The position numbers and the translations under genes were made by a program. The notes beneath the pieces were generated by a model. That model was not told where the DNA came from, searched no databases, and saw only the letters and a program-made list of their open reading frames with translations. From positions 1,488,001 through 1,552,000 of the forward strand of contig JANVFP010000001.1 of assembly GCA_027919835.1 (NCBI GenBank): a stretch of DNA of 64,000 nucleotides, read 5' to 3'. This DNA is from Lentinula raphanica (taxonomy: Eukaryota; Basidiomycota; Agaricomycetes; Agaricales; Omphalotaceae). Each line of letters begins with the position of its first letter. Positions within the stretch are counted from its first letter, which is position 1. Shown here one piece after another: positions 10,260 to 20,509 of the stretch.

Positions 10260-11452
10260 TTAGCACGTACGAAGAATGAAAGGAAGCATTCGATGCGTAT
10301 CGCCTTGTTGAGCCTTATGCGTCGCCTTGTTGATCTCGTCCAACTCGCTTTCGGAAAAGTGCTCGAGGAGCTGTTTTTTTTGTTTTAAGGGTGAGAACAA
10401 TGAATCAGTAACCTCAAATTATTGGCACAAACACACGGAACATCGTGCATGGCCATAACATCGATCACATACCTTTGGCCCCTCAAGCGAATCAAGCTCC
10501 TCCGCAAGATGTTGCATCACAGGCCCGACTAGCGAATCAACCATCCCACGATACGCACCCACGTCGAGTTTGGATTCGGCTTTGGCCAGCCGAATGAAGT
10601 CTATAAGTTCTTCAAGCTATGTAATTCCGATGTTCTCAGAACGTATTTCATCAGAAAGACATGATGGATGACACCTACGGGCTTGAGGAACGCCTGGTGC
10701 TGAGCCTCGTTCTGCTCCATCGAACCAGGGATCTTCTTCTCGAGCGCGGGGAACAAGGCGGATTCTTCTGCTTCGTGGTGTTCCTATTGACAATGGCATT
10801 GTATTTCACATTGAGGTATACAGGAATTGGTGCAGTGAGTTAGTACAGGGTCAAACAGCGAATTGGGACAGCTGTGCTGCTGAGCGCTTTCACTCACCGC
10901 TAAGAACGTGGCGGAGAGTAAGGCGTATTCGAGATAGTTGTGGAGATCGTCTTCGGGATATTTGTCAGCGTAGAAGTAGGCGCTCTTCCACTATAACATA
11001 TGCAGGTCCATATGAGTCTTTCTAACTTTGTGGTACAGCGGAGCGGAGGGAAGGGGGGCATACAGAGTTCCATATAACAAGGTGAAGCCTTGATTATCCA
11101 AATTGTAAGACTTAAGTATTGAGATTATCGAAAAGACAGAAGGTATTTCTGCGTACCAAGCCATAGCCCAGCGACCTCTGTCAGACGAGAGCGCAGGTCT
11201 TTCTGGAGTAGCAGCAGCACTGATTGTGAGTTTGAATAATTAGATGTCGGTGACAAATAATGCAGTGTGTAAGTAACATACATACCTTATCCTTTCGACG
11301 TTCTTCGAAACATCAGGAGCCTCGAATGCTTTCATCTCAGGACTAGACATATTGGTAGTGAGATCAAAAGTTTGATGAGATTTGTTGTAGATGTTGTAAG
11401 AGATAAACGCAGCAATGATTCCGACGAGGAATGGGATGAGTTTGTTGGTCAT
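10260..11452 (-). CDS. Hemerythrin-like domain protein with N-terminal membrane anchor
   Basis: Likely a helical-bundle protein binding a di-iron centre; substrate and role unknown. Reading from 11452 down, the N-terminus MTNKLIPFLVGIIAAFI is a membrane anchor or signal segment. After several short introns come DRGRWAMAWLHLVIW, YPEDDLHNYLEYALLSATF, EHHEAEESALFPALE and MEQNEAQHQAFLKP. HHxxEE and the later Glu/His residues match hemerythrin-type ligands. The last exon ends MLPFILRTC with stop TAA at 10260-10262. Total is about 235 aa, normal for this family in fungi. Donors such as gtatgt (exon 1 ends 11286) and gtgagt are clean. No defect seen. Confidence 0.8.
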
Positions 11453-11840
11453 TTCAAAGTCGGTAGTGGGACGGCAACATGCCGAGCGTTTTTGTATTAG
11501 CGCTCGTCATTGACGTGACCAATTAGAATACTCATATTTGACCGTTTTCGACCCTGCCACTGGTATGTACTAAGTACTATGCAACTGTTCAGGACTGTTC
11601 TGGCAGTGTTTCAAAAGTAACGGGGCTTCGAGGTCAGCCTTCGAGTCTTAGCTTCATTATTGATGTTATCTCTTGATCAGTCAGCACTTGTGTAGCATTA
11701 AGTCTCATTAAGTATTGTACAGCTGATGTGTTTCCGACGTTTACAAAAAAACATCAACTTTTAAGACATTCACGACTGTGGAAAGCCCTTAGCCTGAAGG
11801 GCACAAATACAACAACATAGCTTTTCCTCTCATACTAGTG
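11453..11840. other. Intergenic; upstream of the hemerythrin-like gene
   Basis: About 390 bp separating the hemerythrin-like start from Copia-1. No gene recognised. It presumably contains the hemerythrin-like promoter. Confidence 0.4.
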
Positions 11841-11845
11841 AATTC

Positions 11846-12231
11846 TGTCGTATTTCGCGTAGCGCGTCTTCATGATCACATCATGTGATCGTCGGGCGTT
11901 CTGGGTGTATGCGCCTTCGGAGGGGACGAGGTTGGTTTTGCTTCCGTATGTACAGCCCAGTGAGGCCGTTTCATGGTTAGGTTTCAGGGAGCATGGTTCG
12001 GAACTTACTACGGACTGGAAAATTTCACTATATATTCTCTCGAGTTTCGTCGGACGTCCCTCAGAACTTGTCTGTGTTCTGAGGGTACGTTCCTTTCTTT
12101 CCTTTCTCTTACACTATACATACTGATAGATTACCTAGCTTTGGTGTACTTACATAGGCTCTAGGTAATCTGAGAACTTGTCTGTGTTCTGAGGCTTTGG
12201 TGTACTTACATAGGCTCTAGAAAACTTGTCA
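11846..12231 (+). repeat. Copia-1 5' LTR with TATA box and internal repeats
   Basis: TG...CA ended, 386 bp. CTATATATT at 12028-12036 is a likely TATA box. Downstream, CTCAGAACTTGTCTGTGTTCTGAG forms a hairpin whose sequence recurs about 110 bp later, and CTTTGGTGTACTTACATAGG occurs twice, so the R/U5 part contains a partial tandem duplication. Confidence 0.93.
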
Positions 12232-12248
12232 GATTCGCAGTCAGAATC
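12232..12248 (+). other. Copia-1 primer-binding site, matching a tRNA-Arg anticodon region
   Basis: The 17 nt immediately after the LTR read GATTCGCAGTCAGAATC. Their reverse complement, GATTCTGACTGCGAATC, has the layout of an anticodon arm (stem TCTGA, loop CTGCGAA). It matches tRNA-Arg(ACG) if the inosine at position 34 is read as G. It is a half-tRNA type site, not a 3'-CCA site. The tRNA identity is inferred from general tRNA knowledge. Confidence 0.6.
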
Positions 12249-12294
12249 GCAAGATTGTTGCCTAGACTGACCCGCCTTATCATTAAAATCAAAA

Positions 12295-15200
12295 ATGTCG
12301 AATTCTAGTTCCCTCCCTGGTCTCCTTTCGTTTCCCGAGGACCGGCAACTTGTAGGGCTCAGCAATTGGGCTGTCTTCCGCGACCACTTGAAGAGTGTCG
12401 CACAAGCCACGGGTCTAACTGGCTATCTTGACGGTTCTATCGCTTCCCCTAGCACTCCGGTGCCTGCTCCTGCTTCCAGCACTTCCGATTCTGCTCCTGG
12501 TGGTACGACTCCATCCCCTGTCACCGTTCTGGGGCCAACTCCAATCAACTCACGTTCTCCGTCCATCGAGGAGTGGGAGCTTCGAGATGGAAGGCTCGCC
12601 GGCATCATCTACCAAAATATCAAAGATCCTCGTTCTCTCGGTGTCACTGAGATAATGTCCGCTCACCAAATGTGGACCCGTCTATCAGCCGAGTATGATA
12701 CTTCCTCCGCCGCTGCTCAAGCCCTAGCGAAAGAGCGTATCCAGCAATATCGTTATGCGTCGGGAACTCCTTTCGAGGAGTACTTCAAGCAGCTGGAAGC
12801 GCTTCGCAAAGCGGCGAGTGACGTTGGGTGTACGGTCCCCGATGAAGATCTTCGTTCTCGATTCTTGACCTCCCTCTCCTCTGAACACCTGTGGATCATT
12901 CAGAACCATGGATCGCGTTCATATTCGGAGCTCAAACGTGCCTTAATCGAGTATGATATGATGGTAGAATCGGCCATCCCATCCTCTGCGAATACCACCG
13001 CTCATAACGCACTCGCCGTTCCCTCTCGTTCCAGCTCCGGCGGTCTCGTTTGCGACAACTGCAAGCGTGTCGGTCATACTAAAAAGAACTGCTGGGCAAA
13101 AGGGGGAGGTAGTGAAGGGAAGGGTCCTCGCTGGTATAACGCACCAAAAGGTATGGAGCCTGTACCCAAATCGGTCACTGCTGCCTCGATCCGCGAAGAA
13201 GAACAACATTATGCTGCCGCCGCCACTGTATACGATTTCTCCGATTACGACTTCGGAGGTATGCCTCAGCTCTCGTATTACCCAAGCAACCCTGACGTTC
13301 ACCCGCACAGATTGGGAGAACAAGAAGCTTTTGCCCTTCTGAGCGGGGAGTCGGGTAATACGAGTAGCGTAGCCTCTAATGTCGTTGATCCACATGTCCT
13401 TCCGAATACGAGTGTGAACGTTCCTACCTTCATTGACAGCGGTGCCTCCCATTGGTGCATTCGTAGCCGGCGTCGCTTCATTTCATACACTCCTGTGAGA
13501 AGAGTCGGACGAATGGCAACTGAAGGTTCCGCGGGTTCATTCCAAATCGAAGGACATGGAATCGCTGAGATCTCTGTAAAAACAGCTGAAGGGTCGATTC
13601 ACAAGCTGAGATTTCCTGCGTCACACACTCCTAGCTTTGCTATGAATCTTTTATCGTTACCGAGCATGGACAAAAAGGGCCTGAAAGGGGAATGGGGAGA
13701 CGGAAAGATCGATGTCCGAGACCCTGCTACTGGGAAAATCATCGTCAGTGGACAGATCGCAGGACAACGCGGAGGTCATGGGCTTTACCAGGTTGAAGTT
13801 GTAGATGATCTCGATTATCCTCGACCAGCATACGTTGCGTCTCTGGGAACTCCTGAATCTACCTATGTGCTTGCCTCGTCTAGTCGTTCCCGATCAAAGC
13901 CGTGTTCCCTAGCGATGTGGCACACCCGTTTTGGGCATGCGGATGTCAATATGATTCGGTTGATGGCGAAACGAAATTTGGTCGAGGGTCTCGAGGTATC
14001 TGATTTCGAGTTGTGTGGAAAGTGTGAGGTATGCCTCCTTGCCAAGGCGAAGCGTCACCCTTTCGATGATATCGTGGTTCCTGCGTCGGAACCGTTGGAT
14101 CGAATTAGTCTCGATCTTTGGGGAAGAGCACGTACGAAGAGCTTAGGGGGAGCTTTCTATATGCTCCTGGCCTGTGATGATGGGACGGGGATTCCATTTA
14201 CGTACTTCTCTGCGACAAAGGATGCTGAGACGATTCTTAAGCTTGTTCAGGATTTCGTGGCAATGGCTGAGAGGCAGACTGGGAGGCGTGTGAGGGTAAT
14301 CCGGATAGATATGGGGAGGGAGTTTGATAACAAGTTATTCGATGCGTGGTGTGCGGAACGTGGAATCATCGTGGAGAAAGTACCCAAGGCATCATCTGCT
14401 GCTAACGGTCAAGTGGAACGAGCTAATCAGACCATTATCTCTGGGGTTCGTTCTATGATAGAAGACTCGGACTTGGACCACAGGTTCTGGGCCGAAGCCG
14501 CTGCTGCATATGGCTACATCCGCGGGATGATTCCAACGAACCGGCACCCTGGGGTGATTCCATGGGAAAAATGGTTTGAATCGAGAAACCTGAAGGTTAA
14601 CGTTTCCCACCTGCGTAGATGGGGTTCCAAAGTATGGGTTACAGATCTCGATCATATCGAAGGGAAGTTGGGGAGACAGGCTTGGGAAGGCCGAATGGTC
14701 GGATATGTTGGACGACGAGGATATAGGGTATGGGATCCGAGACGAAGGGGTGTGTATCCCGTGCGGGATGTTGAGTTCGAGGAAGGAATCCCTCGTCGAA
14801 CTCTACAGGATCCTACCCCTAACGAGAATGGCGCTGATCTCGAGGGGTCGGATCTCACGGCCCGTTCCGAGGATCCTAGTTTGTCAAACGAAGATCCCGC
14901 TGGACCCACAACTCAGATAACTTCCTCTGAGCCCTCTGCCTCGTTCCCATCCCCCTCCTCTGGTGACTCTCGTTCCTCTTCTGACGTTACCTCGCATTCG
15001 AATCCTCCTTCTGTATCTCCACCTCCTCCACCTCCCCTACGACGATCTAACCGTACTCGAATTCCTTCAGCTCGTCTTCTTCAATCCATGGAATATCAGC
15101 AGGACGCTCAACGTGCCAGGGATGAAGCGGAACAGTGGGCAAACATTATCGTCCTCGCTAGCACCATCAAAGGGGGAGGAGAAGTTGAAATCCCGAAGTC

Positions 15201-16809
15201 ATATCATGACGCTATGAAGAATTCGGAGAACTGGCTGCCTCCAATGCAAAAAGAGATCGACTCGCTCAGAGATCGAGGGTGTTGGTCGTTAGTCGATCGT
15301 CCACAGAAGGCGCGGGTGATGAATGGAATGTGGGTTTACGATCTAAAGGTTGATGGTGAGGGTGTGGTGTTGAAACGGAAGGCTCGATATGTAGCTAGGG
15401 GCGACATGCAGATCCCAGGAATCGACTTCGACAAGTCTTGGTCCATGGTAGCACGAGCAGAATCAGTTCGTCTTCTTATCTCCATATGCGCGTTCAAACG
15501 ACTCCAGACTCGGCAATGGGACTTCTCGTCCGCATACCTTAATGGGAATCTCCCAAAGGACCCTCCAGTGTACATGAATCAGCCTACCGGGTTCGCTACG
15601 CAGGGGGAGGAAGACAAAGTCTGTCTCATGCATAAGCCCCTCTACGGAATGTCACAGGCCGGGCACATCTGGTATAAAGAACTCGAAGGACAGTTTCAGA
15701 AACTTGGGTTCAAATCATCTCGTGCTGATCCTTGCATTCGCTTCCGTCGCAATCCCACCACGAAGGAGTACTCTATCGCGTCAGTCCACACTGACGATGT
15801 CTTTTGCGGTTCGTCTTCACCCCAAGAGGCGGACAACGCGATGAAAGGATTCGAAGTGTGGGACCTTACTGATGTAAAAGACAAAAACTTCCTTGTTGGA
15901 CTCACCGTAGACCATCGTGCAGATGGATCAATTGCAATCTCACAGGCTCCCTTCTTCATAAACGCATTCCGCTACTTTGGGCTCGAAGGAGTTCTCCGTC
16001 CCATCTACACTCCGCTCCCTCCAAACTTTTCCTTGAAATCCCTGAAGCCAAGAGCCGAGGACGATATTGCATTCATGAAGGACAAGCCCTACCGCGCAAT
16101 CCTTGGGTGCTGCTGGTGGGGAGCGAGCTGTACTCGCCCGGACATTGTTTTTGCCTGTAGCGTTCTCTCTACCGTGCAGGATGCCCCCTCTCGTGAGCAC
16201 TGGGACCTTCTCATCAAATTGTGTCGGTATATACATTCTACTGTACACTATGGGATCGTGTATCGTCCGGGCACCACGGACAACGTCAAACCCATTGGGT
16301 ACGTAGACGCTGACTGGGCCGGTGATCAAGTCACCCGAAAATCTATGTCGGGATATGTCTTCCTCGTCAACGGTTCCCCTGTTTCCTGGTCCTCGAAGCG
16401 GCAACCATCCGTTGCTCTGTCGTCTACCGAGTCGGAATATATCTCAATGTCGCGAGGTGTTCAACAAGCCTTGTGGACCCGAAGCTGGTTGGACGAGATC
16501 GAAATGGGTTTTGGAGACCAACCGATGGACCTCTTCTGCGATAACTTGGGAGCAATCAGTCTGACGGAAACTAACAAAGAACACAACCTATCAAAACATA
16601 TCGATATTCGATACCACTTTATCCGCGACGTGGTCGCACAAGGGAAGGTTTCCGTTCACCCTGTGCAGAGTAACCAGAATCTTGCCGATATCATGACCAA
16701 ATCCCTACCAAAAGATAAGCACCGTCGCATCGTCAATGCACTCGGCCTCAATTGGTGGTACTCAGAACGCCAGGGGGAGTGTCGTATTTCGCGTAGCGCA
16801 TCTTCATGA
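12295..16809 (+). CDS. Copia-1 Gag-Pol polyprotein
   Basis: 1504 aa in one frame from ATG 12295. A copia-type Gag is followed by a CCHC knuckle CDNCKRVGHTKKNC at 253. The protease has FIDSGAS (Asp381). A GAG-pre-integrase HHCC region starts near 543 and ends CGKCEVC. The integrase has Asp607, Asp672 (RIDMGREF, with DMG where DNG is common) and Glu708 (ANGQVERANQ). Reverse transcriptase has YVARGDMQ and VHTDD at 1167-1168. RNase H has YVDADWAGD and STESEYISM. The stop TGA (16807-16809) lies 30 nt inside the 3' LTR, so the last residues are LTR-encoded. No break found. Confidence 0.95.
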   Translation: MSNSSSLPGLLSFPEDRQLVGLSNWAVFRDHLKSVAQATGLTGYLDGSIASPSTPVPAPASSTSDSAPGGTTPSPVTVLGPTPINSRSPSIEEWELRDGRLAGIIYQNIKDPRSLGVTEIMSAHQMWTRLSAEYDTSSAAAQALAKERIQQYRYASGTPFEEYFKQLEALRKAASDVGCTVPDEDLRSRFLTSLSSEHLWIIQNHGSRSYSELKRALIEYDMMVESAIPSSANTTAHNALAVPSRSSSGGLVCDNCKRVGHTKKNCWAKGGGSEGKGPRWYNAPKGMEPVPKSVTAASIREEEQHYAAAATVYDFSDYDFGGMPQLSYYPSNPDVHPHRLGEQEAFALLSGESGNTSSVASNVVDPHVLPNTSVNVPTFIDSGASHWCIRSRRRFISYTPVRRVGRMATEGSAGSFQIEGHGIAEISVKTAEGSIHKLRFPASHTPSFAMNLLSLPSMDKKGLKGEWGDGKIDVRDPATGKIIVSGQIAGQRGGHGLYQVEVVDDLDYPRPAYVASLGTPESTYVLASSSRSRSKPCSLAMWHTRFGHADVNMIRLMAKRNLVEGLEVSDFELCGKCEVCLLAKAKRHPFDDIVVPASEPLDRISLDLWGRARTKSLGGAFYMLLACDDGTGIPFTYFSATKDAETILKLVQDFVAMAERQTGRRVRVIRIDMGREFDNKLFDAWCAERGIIVEKVPKASSAANGQVERANQTIISGVRSMIEDSDLDHRFWAEAAAAYGYIRGMIPTNRHPGVIPWEKWFESRNLKVNVSHLRRWGSKVWVTDLDHIEGKLGRQAWEGRMVGYVGRRGYRVWDPRRRGVYPVRDVEFEEGIPRRTLQDPTPNENGADLEGSDLTARSEDPSLSNEDPAGPTTQITSSEPSASFPSPSSGDSRSSSDVTSHSNPPSVSPPPPPPLRRSNRTRIPSARLLQSMEYQQDAQRARDEAEQWANIIVLASTIKGGGEVEIPKSYHDAMKNSENWLPPMQKEIDSLRDRGCWSLVDRPQKARVMNGMWVYDLKVDGEGVVLKRKARYVARGDMQIPGIDFDKSWSMVARAESVRLLISICAFKRLQTRQWDFSSAYLNGNLPKDPPVYMNQPTGFATQGEEDKVCLMHKPLYGMSQAGHIWYKELEGQFQKLGFKSSRADPCIRFRRNPTTKEYSIASVHTDDVFCGSSSPQEADNAMKGFEVWDLTDVKDKNFLVGLTVDHRADGSIAISQAPFFINAFRYFGLEGVLRPIYTPLPPNFSLKSLKPRAEDDIAFMKDKPYRAILGCCWWGASCTRPDIVFACSVLSTVQDAPSREHWDLLIKLCRYIHSTVHYGIVYRPGTTDNVKPIGYVDADWAGDQVTRKSMSGYVFLVNGSPVSWSSKRQPSVALSSTESEYISMSRGVQQALWTRSWLDEIEMGFGDQPMDLFCDNLGAISLTETNKEHNLSKHIDIRYHFIRDVVAQGKVSVHPVQSNQNLADIMTKSLPKDKHRRIVNALGLNWWYSERQGECRISRSASS

Positions 16810-17165
16810 TCACATCATGTGATCGTCGGGCGTTCTGGGTGTATGCGCCTTCGGAGGGGACGAGGTTGGTTTTGCTTCCGTATGTACAGCCCAGTGAGGC
16901 CGTTTCATGGTTAGGTTTCAGGGAGCATGGTTCGGAACTTACTACGGACTGGAAAATTTCACTATATATTCTCTCGAGTTTCGTCGGACGTCCCTCAGAA
17001 CTTGTCTGTGTTCTGAGGGTACGTTCCTTTCTTTCCTTTCTCTTACACTATACATACTGATAGATTACCTAGCTTTGGTGTACTTACATAGGCTCTAGGT
17101 AATCTGAGAACTTGTCTGTGTTCTGAGGCTTTGGTGTACTTACATAGGCTCTAGAAAACTTGTCA
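16771..17165 (+). repeat. Copia-1 polypurine tract and 3' LTR
   Basis: CAGGGGGAG (16771-16779) is the purine tract; the LTR is 16780-17165. It ends ...TTGTCA, followed by the AATTC duplication. It lies antisense to, and immediately downstream of, the secreted-protein gene on the minus strand. Confidence 0.93.
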
Positions 17166-17172
17166 AATTCAA

Positions 17173-17904
17173 TCAGACCTGTTCCCTCCTCAACTCTATC
17201 CCCACAAAGCTGAGTTCCCCTCCAATGGCTTCTTTAAGATGCTTGGCGTTCTGTTCAACCTGTGCAAAGGCTCCAGAAGTACTATGATCCGGGTAACCTC
17301 TCAAGCTCTCCATCAGATTCGCAACTTTTTTGTCAAGATCTTCAAGCTCCTTGCTCTCTGTTTTCAAACGCATACTATCGTTATTCTCCTCTTCTCCCAA
17401 ACTCGGAACAGACGCCTTTGCTTTACGGAAAGATTCCCAATATCCTTCGAGCTCTTTCTCTAACTCTTGAAGGCTCTCAGGCTGAAAAGCGCAAAAGAGG
17501 AAATTCATAAGAGTCGGGAACAATGATTCAAAAAAAAACCAAGCATACCTGTCCCGGTTTCGTGCGAGTCTAGATCATGGAAAGAGTTGATCAGCCAAGA
17601 TTGAAAAGAAAGAGAAAAGAGATTAGCCACTCACTTTTCCAACATTCTCCGACTCATCAAGTTCACGACGATGGAGCATAGGATTGACTCCCTATTGCAA
17701 GCCTGCGCCTCCGACGCTGGACAGCGAACCCTGTCCGTCAGTGACTGAACTTTGCTGAGCCTGTAGAGCCTGGGCCTGAGCCTCGATCGAACTTTCGAGG
17801 CTAGGACCCGGAGCAGGTGTAGGAGCGGCGAGGACGCCGGAAGATATAGCTGCGGCGACGAAGAAGATAGCGAGGACTCGAGATGCGGTGGTTGAACGAG
17901 TCAT
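17173..17904 (-). CDS. Putative small secreted protein with an in-frame TAG
   Basis: Function unknown. From ATG 17904 the product starts with a clear signal peptide (MTRSTTASRVLAIFFVAAAI..GVLA, then PTPAPGPS), followed by a Gln/Ala-rich stretch. Exons 17904-17635, 17569-17549 and 17481-17173 join in one frame. The C-terminal half is charged and helical (LQELEKELEGYW, KELEDLDKKVANLMESL), probably coiled-coil. TAG at 17694-17692 interrupts exon 1, yet the same frame continues as GVNPMLHRRELDESENVGK up to a good donor (gtgagt). Either it is a nonsense mutation or it is the acceptor of a 54-nt intron starting GTCACT, which would keep the frame. About 199 codons in total. An in-frame upstream ATG at 17943 is possible. 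Confidence 0.6.
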
Positions 17905-18014
17905 AGTAGCAGTAGTAGATGCGAGTTTTGCAAACGTTTCCAAAGAGAGGAGTAAAGCGTGTTCGATGTTGTGGGGAGACCAGCTCTGGGGGAAAAGCTT
18001 GATTGGTGTGGGGG

Positions 18015-18022
18015 TTTATATA
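18015..18022 (-). promoter_or_regulatory. TATA box for the secreted-protein gene
   Basis: TATATAAA on the minus strand, about 110 bp upstream of ATG 17904; suitable spacing allowing for a 5' UTR. Confidence 0.5.
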
Positions 18023-18364
18023 GACGAGCGGAATTGAGCCTGGAGCCGGGAGATGGGTTTCGATTTGGGGGCATACTTAGTGATGCATCGGAATACTGTA
18101 GTGGGTTCACCCGATCGATATCGATCAGAGGGATGTTCGATACCGTTGAGAAGGAAAAAATCACTCACTCTGACCGTATCATCAACGATACAATGATAGT
18201 ACGATTGTTATCTGGGTTGCTGAAAACCAGGATCCCTCTCTTGTTGAGACAGGTTGAGACCAAGTACTTATCTGCACTGCTGAGACTGCCGTTCACCAAG
18301 ATTTGTGCAAGGCCTGTAGTATATTAGTAGGGTTCCGAGTCAGTACCGTACAACCTTGATTTGA

Positions 18365-18790
18365 GAACGCAGAAATCTATGTTTAGATCGAAAAATCCCC
18401 TCATCCATCAGAGGTCATCCCAAGGCCATCAGACAGCGAACAGCGCTCATCACAAGGATGCAGAGCAAACGCATATGCTCGACATCAAGAAAGCTGTGAA
18501 GATAGGGCGGAGACTGGTGGAGTTGCGAGGATTTCAATGGAGGCTGAGGCTCTGAGCGAGCCAAGAGAGCGGCCAAGAGATCGGGAAGTTGAAACCCGGA
18601 AAGCCTAGTCGGAGCTACGCTGGATGAGGTTGGACTTGCGCTTATATCTTATTAGCGCCTCCACACCCAGCATGCAGCGATTGGAATCATCCAAGCGATG
18701 CGAAGGATGATGTGATAGGTTCGGATATGTAGACCGTACTTTGTTCTCACTTGATTGGCCGTGCTTTCATCAACGAGTCGTGGACGTGTT
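18365..18790. repeat. Old direct duplication, copy 1
   Basis: Shares many blocks with 19069-19430 in the same orientation, for example ACAAGGATGCAGAGCAAA, ATCAAGAAAGCTGTGAAGAT and CTCACTTGATT. Similarity may extend further (GATACGCCACTG near 18957 and 19672). No coding capacity is evident in either copy. Confidence 0.65.
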
Positions 18791-19068
18791 GAGCAGGACC
18801 ATCCAGGACTGATCAATGATGTAGCTCCGAGTCCCGAAGGGAGGACTTTTTGCTATCACAACCTATCACAGTAGACTCGAGCCAGTAACTTCGTGCACGA
18901 CAGTCTGATTCGAGCGCTCAGACGTGTCTACCGTATCAAGCCAAATATCCGAGTCGATACGCCACTGGGAGTGTCACCGTATGTCTCTGAAAGTCCCTCA
19001 GTCTCGACGGGTCAGAAGAGGTCAGAAGGCTGCGGCCATTGGGTGACCCTTCGGTACCCTTCATGAAA

Positions 19069-19430
19069 GAACGCGGAAATCTATGTTTCGATTGTAAAAC
19101 TCCCTCATCGATATCGATCAGACATCAGCAGACGGTGCTCACCACAAGGATGCAGAGCAAAACATATGCTAAGTTAATATCAAGAAAGCTGTGAAGATAC
19201 GGTGGAGACTGCCAGTGGATAATCAAGAAGTTCCATGATGAAGGCCGAGCGCTGAGCGGGCCAAGACACCCAGCATGTGGCAACGATTCTGAGCGATGCA
19301 AGGGGTGGTGTAAGTCGATGTGGTATGGTAGAAACAGAGCCGATAGATAGATAACAGATTGTACATTGTGCTCACTTGATTAGCCGTAAATTCAGCTCGT
19401 GGATTGATTTTCTAGTCTGAGGATGTGTCC
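19069..19430. repeat. Old direct duplication, copy 2
   Basis: Diverged partner of 18365-18790 with several indels. The bases from 19431 to about 20112 contain no recognised gene. Confidence 0.65.
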
Positions 19431-20112
19431 ACCCGAGTTGAGAGGAGGATTTTTTTGCTAACGCGGCTGAGTTCTTTCTCCAAGGTTGAAAAAGTATTTG
19501 TGTCTCAAAAATCTCAGAAAGAGCGGAGAAGGAGAAGAGGAAACGGAAGAGACTTACTGACCGCCGTTTTCGAGATACTAACTACGGTCAACCAGCTTGT
19601 CAAGTTGCAACGTGTACAACTCCGAACATCATATGTAGGTGTTGCCATATCAAGCTGCCAGCAGATATGCAGATACGCCACTGAGAGCGTTGCTGAAAGT
19701 CCTTCACTATGATAGTAGATCTGTGCACAATGCGCATGGCACGGTGGAATGCCAGGAGGAGGACGAAGACACCTGAGGCCACCAACAGTGATGATTATTG
19801 ACACTGGCAAGATGAACTACGACGAACTATGGTGAATCGCGATTGTAGTCATGGCCCAGGCGCTCAGCGCTCATGACCCATTCGGGGTGGAAGAAGGCTG
19901 AAGGCTGAAGCTGGTGGAACTTGAAGAACAAGAAAGCAAGAAGAAAGTAAACGATGTCGCGGTACTGAACTCGGATACTACATACCATCTTCGAGTCCTC
20001 CAATACAACGTGCGTCCTCAAGGCTCAGAGCTTCCGGTCGGCGGTGGTTCCTTTGCTGCGCAGCGCGCTGCTGTGAATCTGATTTGGATTTGGTTAATTT
20101 GTTGATGCAGGT

Positions 20113-20140
20113 CCCGTTTGCATCCCGTTTGCATCCCGTT
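20113..20140. repeat. Minisatellite CCCGTTTGCAT, left part
   Basis: Two full 11-bp units and the first 6 bases of a third, split by Copia-2; the array resumes at 25249. Confidence 0.9.
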
Positions 20141-20504
20141 TGTAGAGACTCTTGTAAGTAAGTTCCTCAGAGACGCACGAATAAGTGCAAACGACTCTAT
20201 TTATATCTACCTGTAGAGACTCTTGTAAGTAAGTTCTGAGTAAAGTAAATCAGTCCGGCTGCGTAACGACGATAGTAAGAAGCGACCCACCCTCAGAGAC
20301 GCACGAATAAGTGCAAACGACTGAGGGTTGGGTCGAGGGCTATGTACGTATAAATAACGGGACTCGGATCTCGAAACGACGGAAGCAAAGTAAGTAAAAC
20401 GCGAAAAATAAAAGTAAAATTTTCTTCGACCAAGTCCATATGGCTGGTCATTGCCTCGTAGTCCGATTGGGGCTCATCCTGCGCTGTTCCCTACGGTCTC
20501 GACA
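20141..20504 (-). repeat. Copia-2 3' LTR
   Basis: TG...CA. Contains two copies of TGTAGAGACTCTTGTAAGTA and two of CTCAGAGACGCACGAATAAG, so the LTR has its own internal duplications. A TATA-like TATAAATAG (minus strand) lies in the first repeat unit. Confidence 0.93.
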
Positions 20505-20509
20505 CTCCC

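Larger units (their letters stand above)
11846..17165 (+). mobile_element. Copia-1: full-length Ty1/copia retrotransposon
   Basis: LTRs 11846-12231 and 16780-17165 (386 bp each) flank one 1504-codon polyprotein. A perfect 5-bp target duplication AATTC sits at 11841-11845 and 17166-17170. Side by side the LTRs differ at one base (G versus A at 16800), so insertion is recent. Integrase precedes reverse transcriptase, which is copia order. Every catalytic motif is present, so it is probably competent. Confidence 0.96.

Noticed and set aside
11872..12126. Open frame of 84 codons in the Copia-1 LTR, repeated at 16806-17060
   Set aside because: Entirely inside the LTR and present in both copies; no domain.
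14308..14316. DMG instead of DNG after the second catalytic Asp in the Copia-1 integrase as an inactivating change
   Set aside because: The catalytic Asp itself is kept, and this position varies in fungal copia elements (Copia-2 has DGG).
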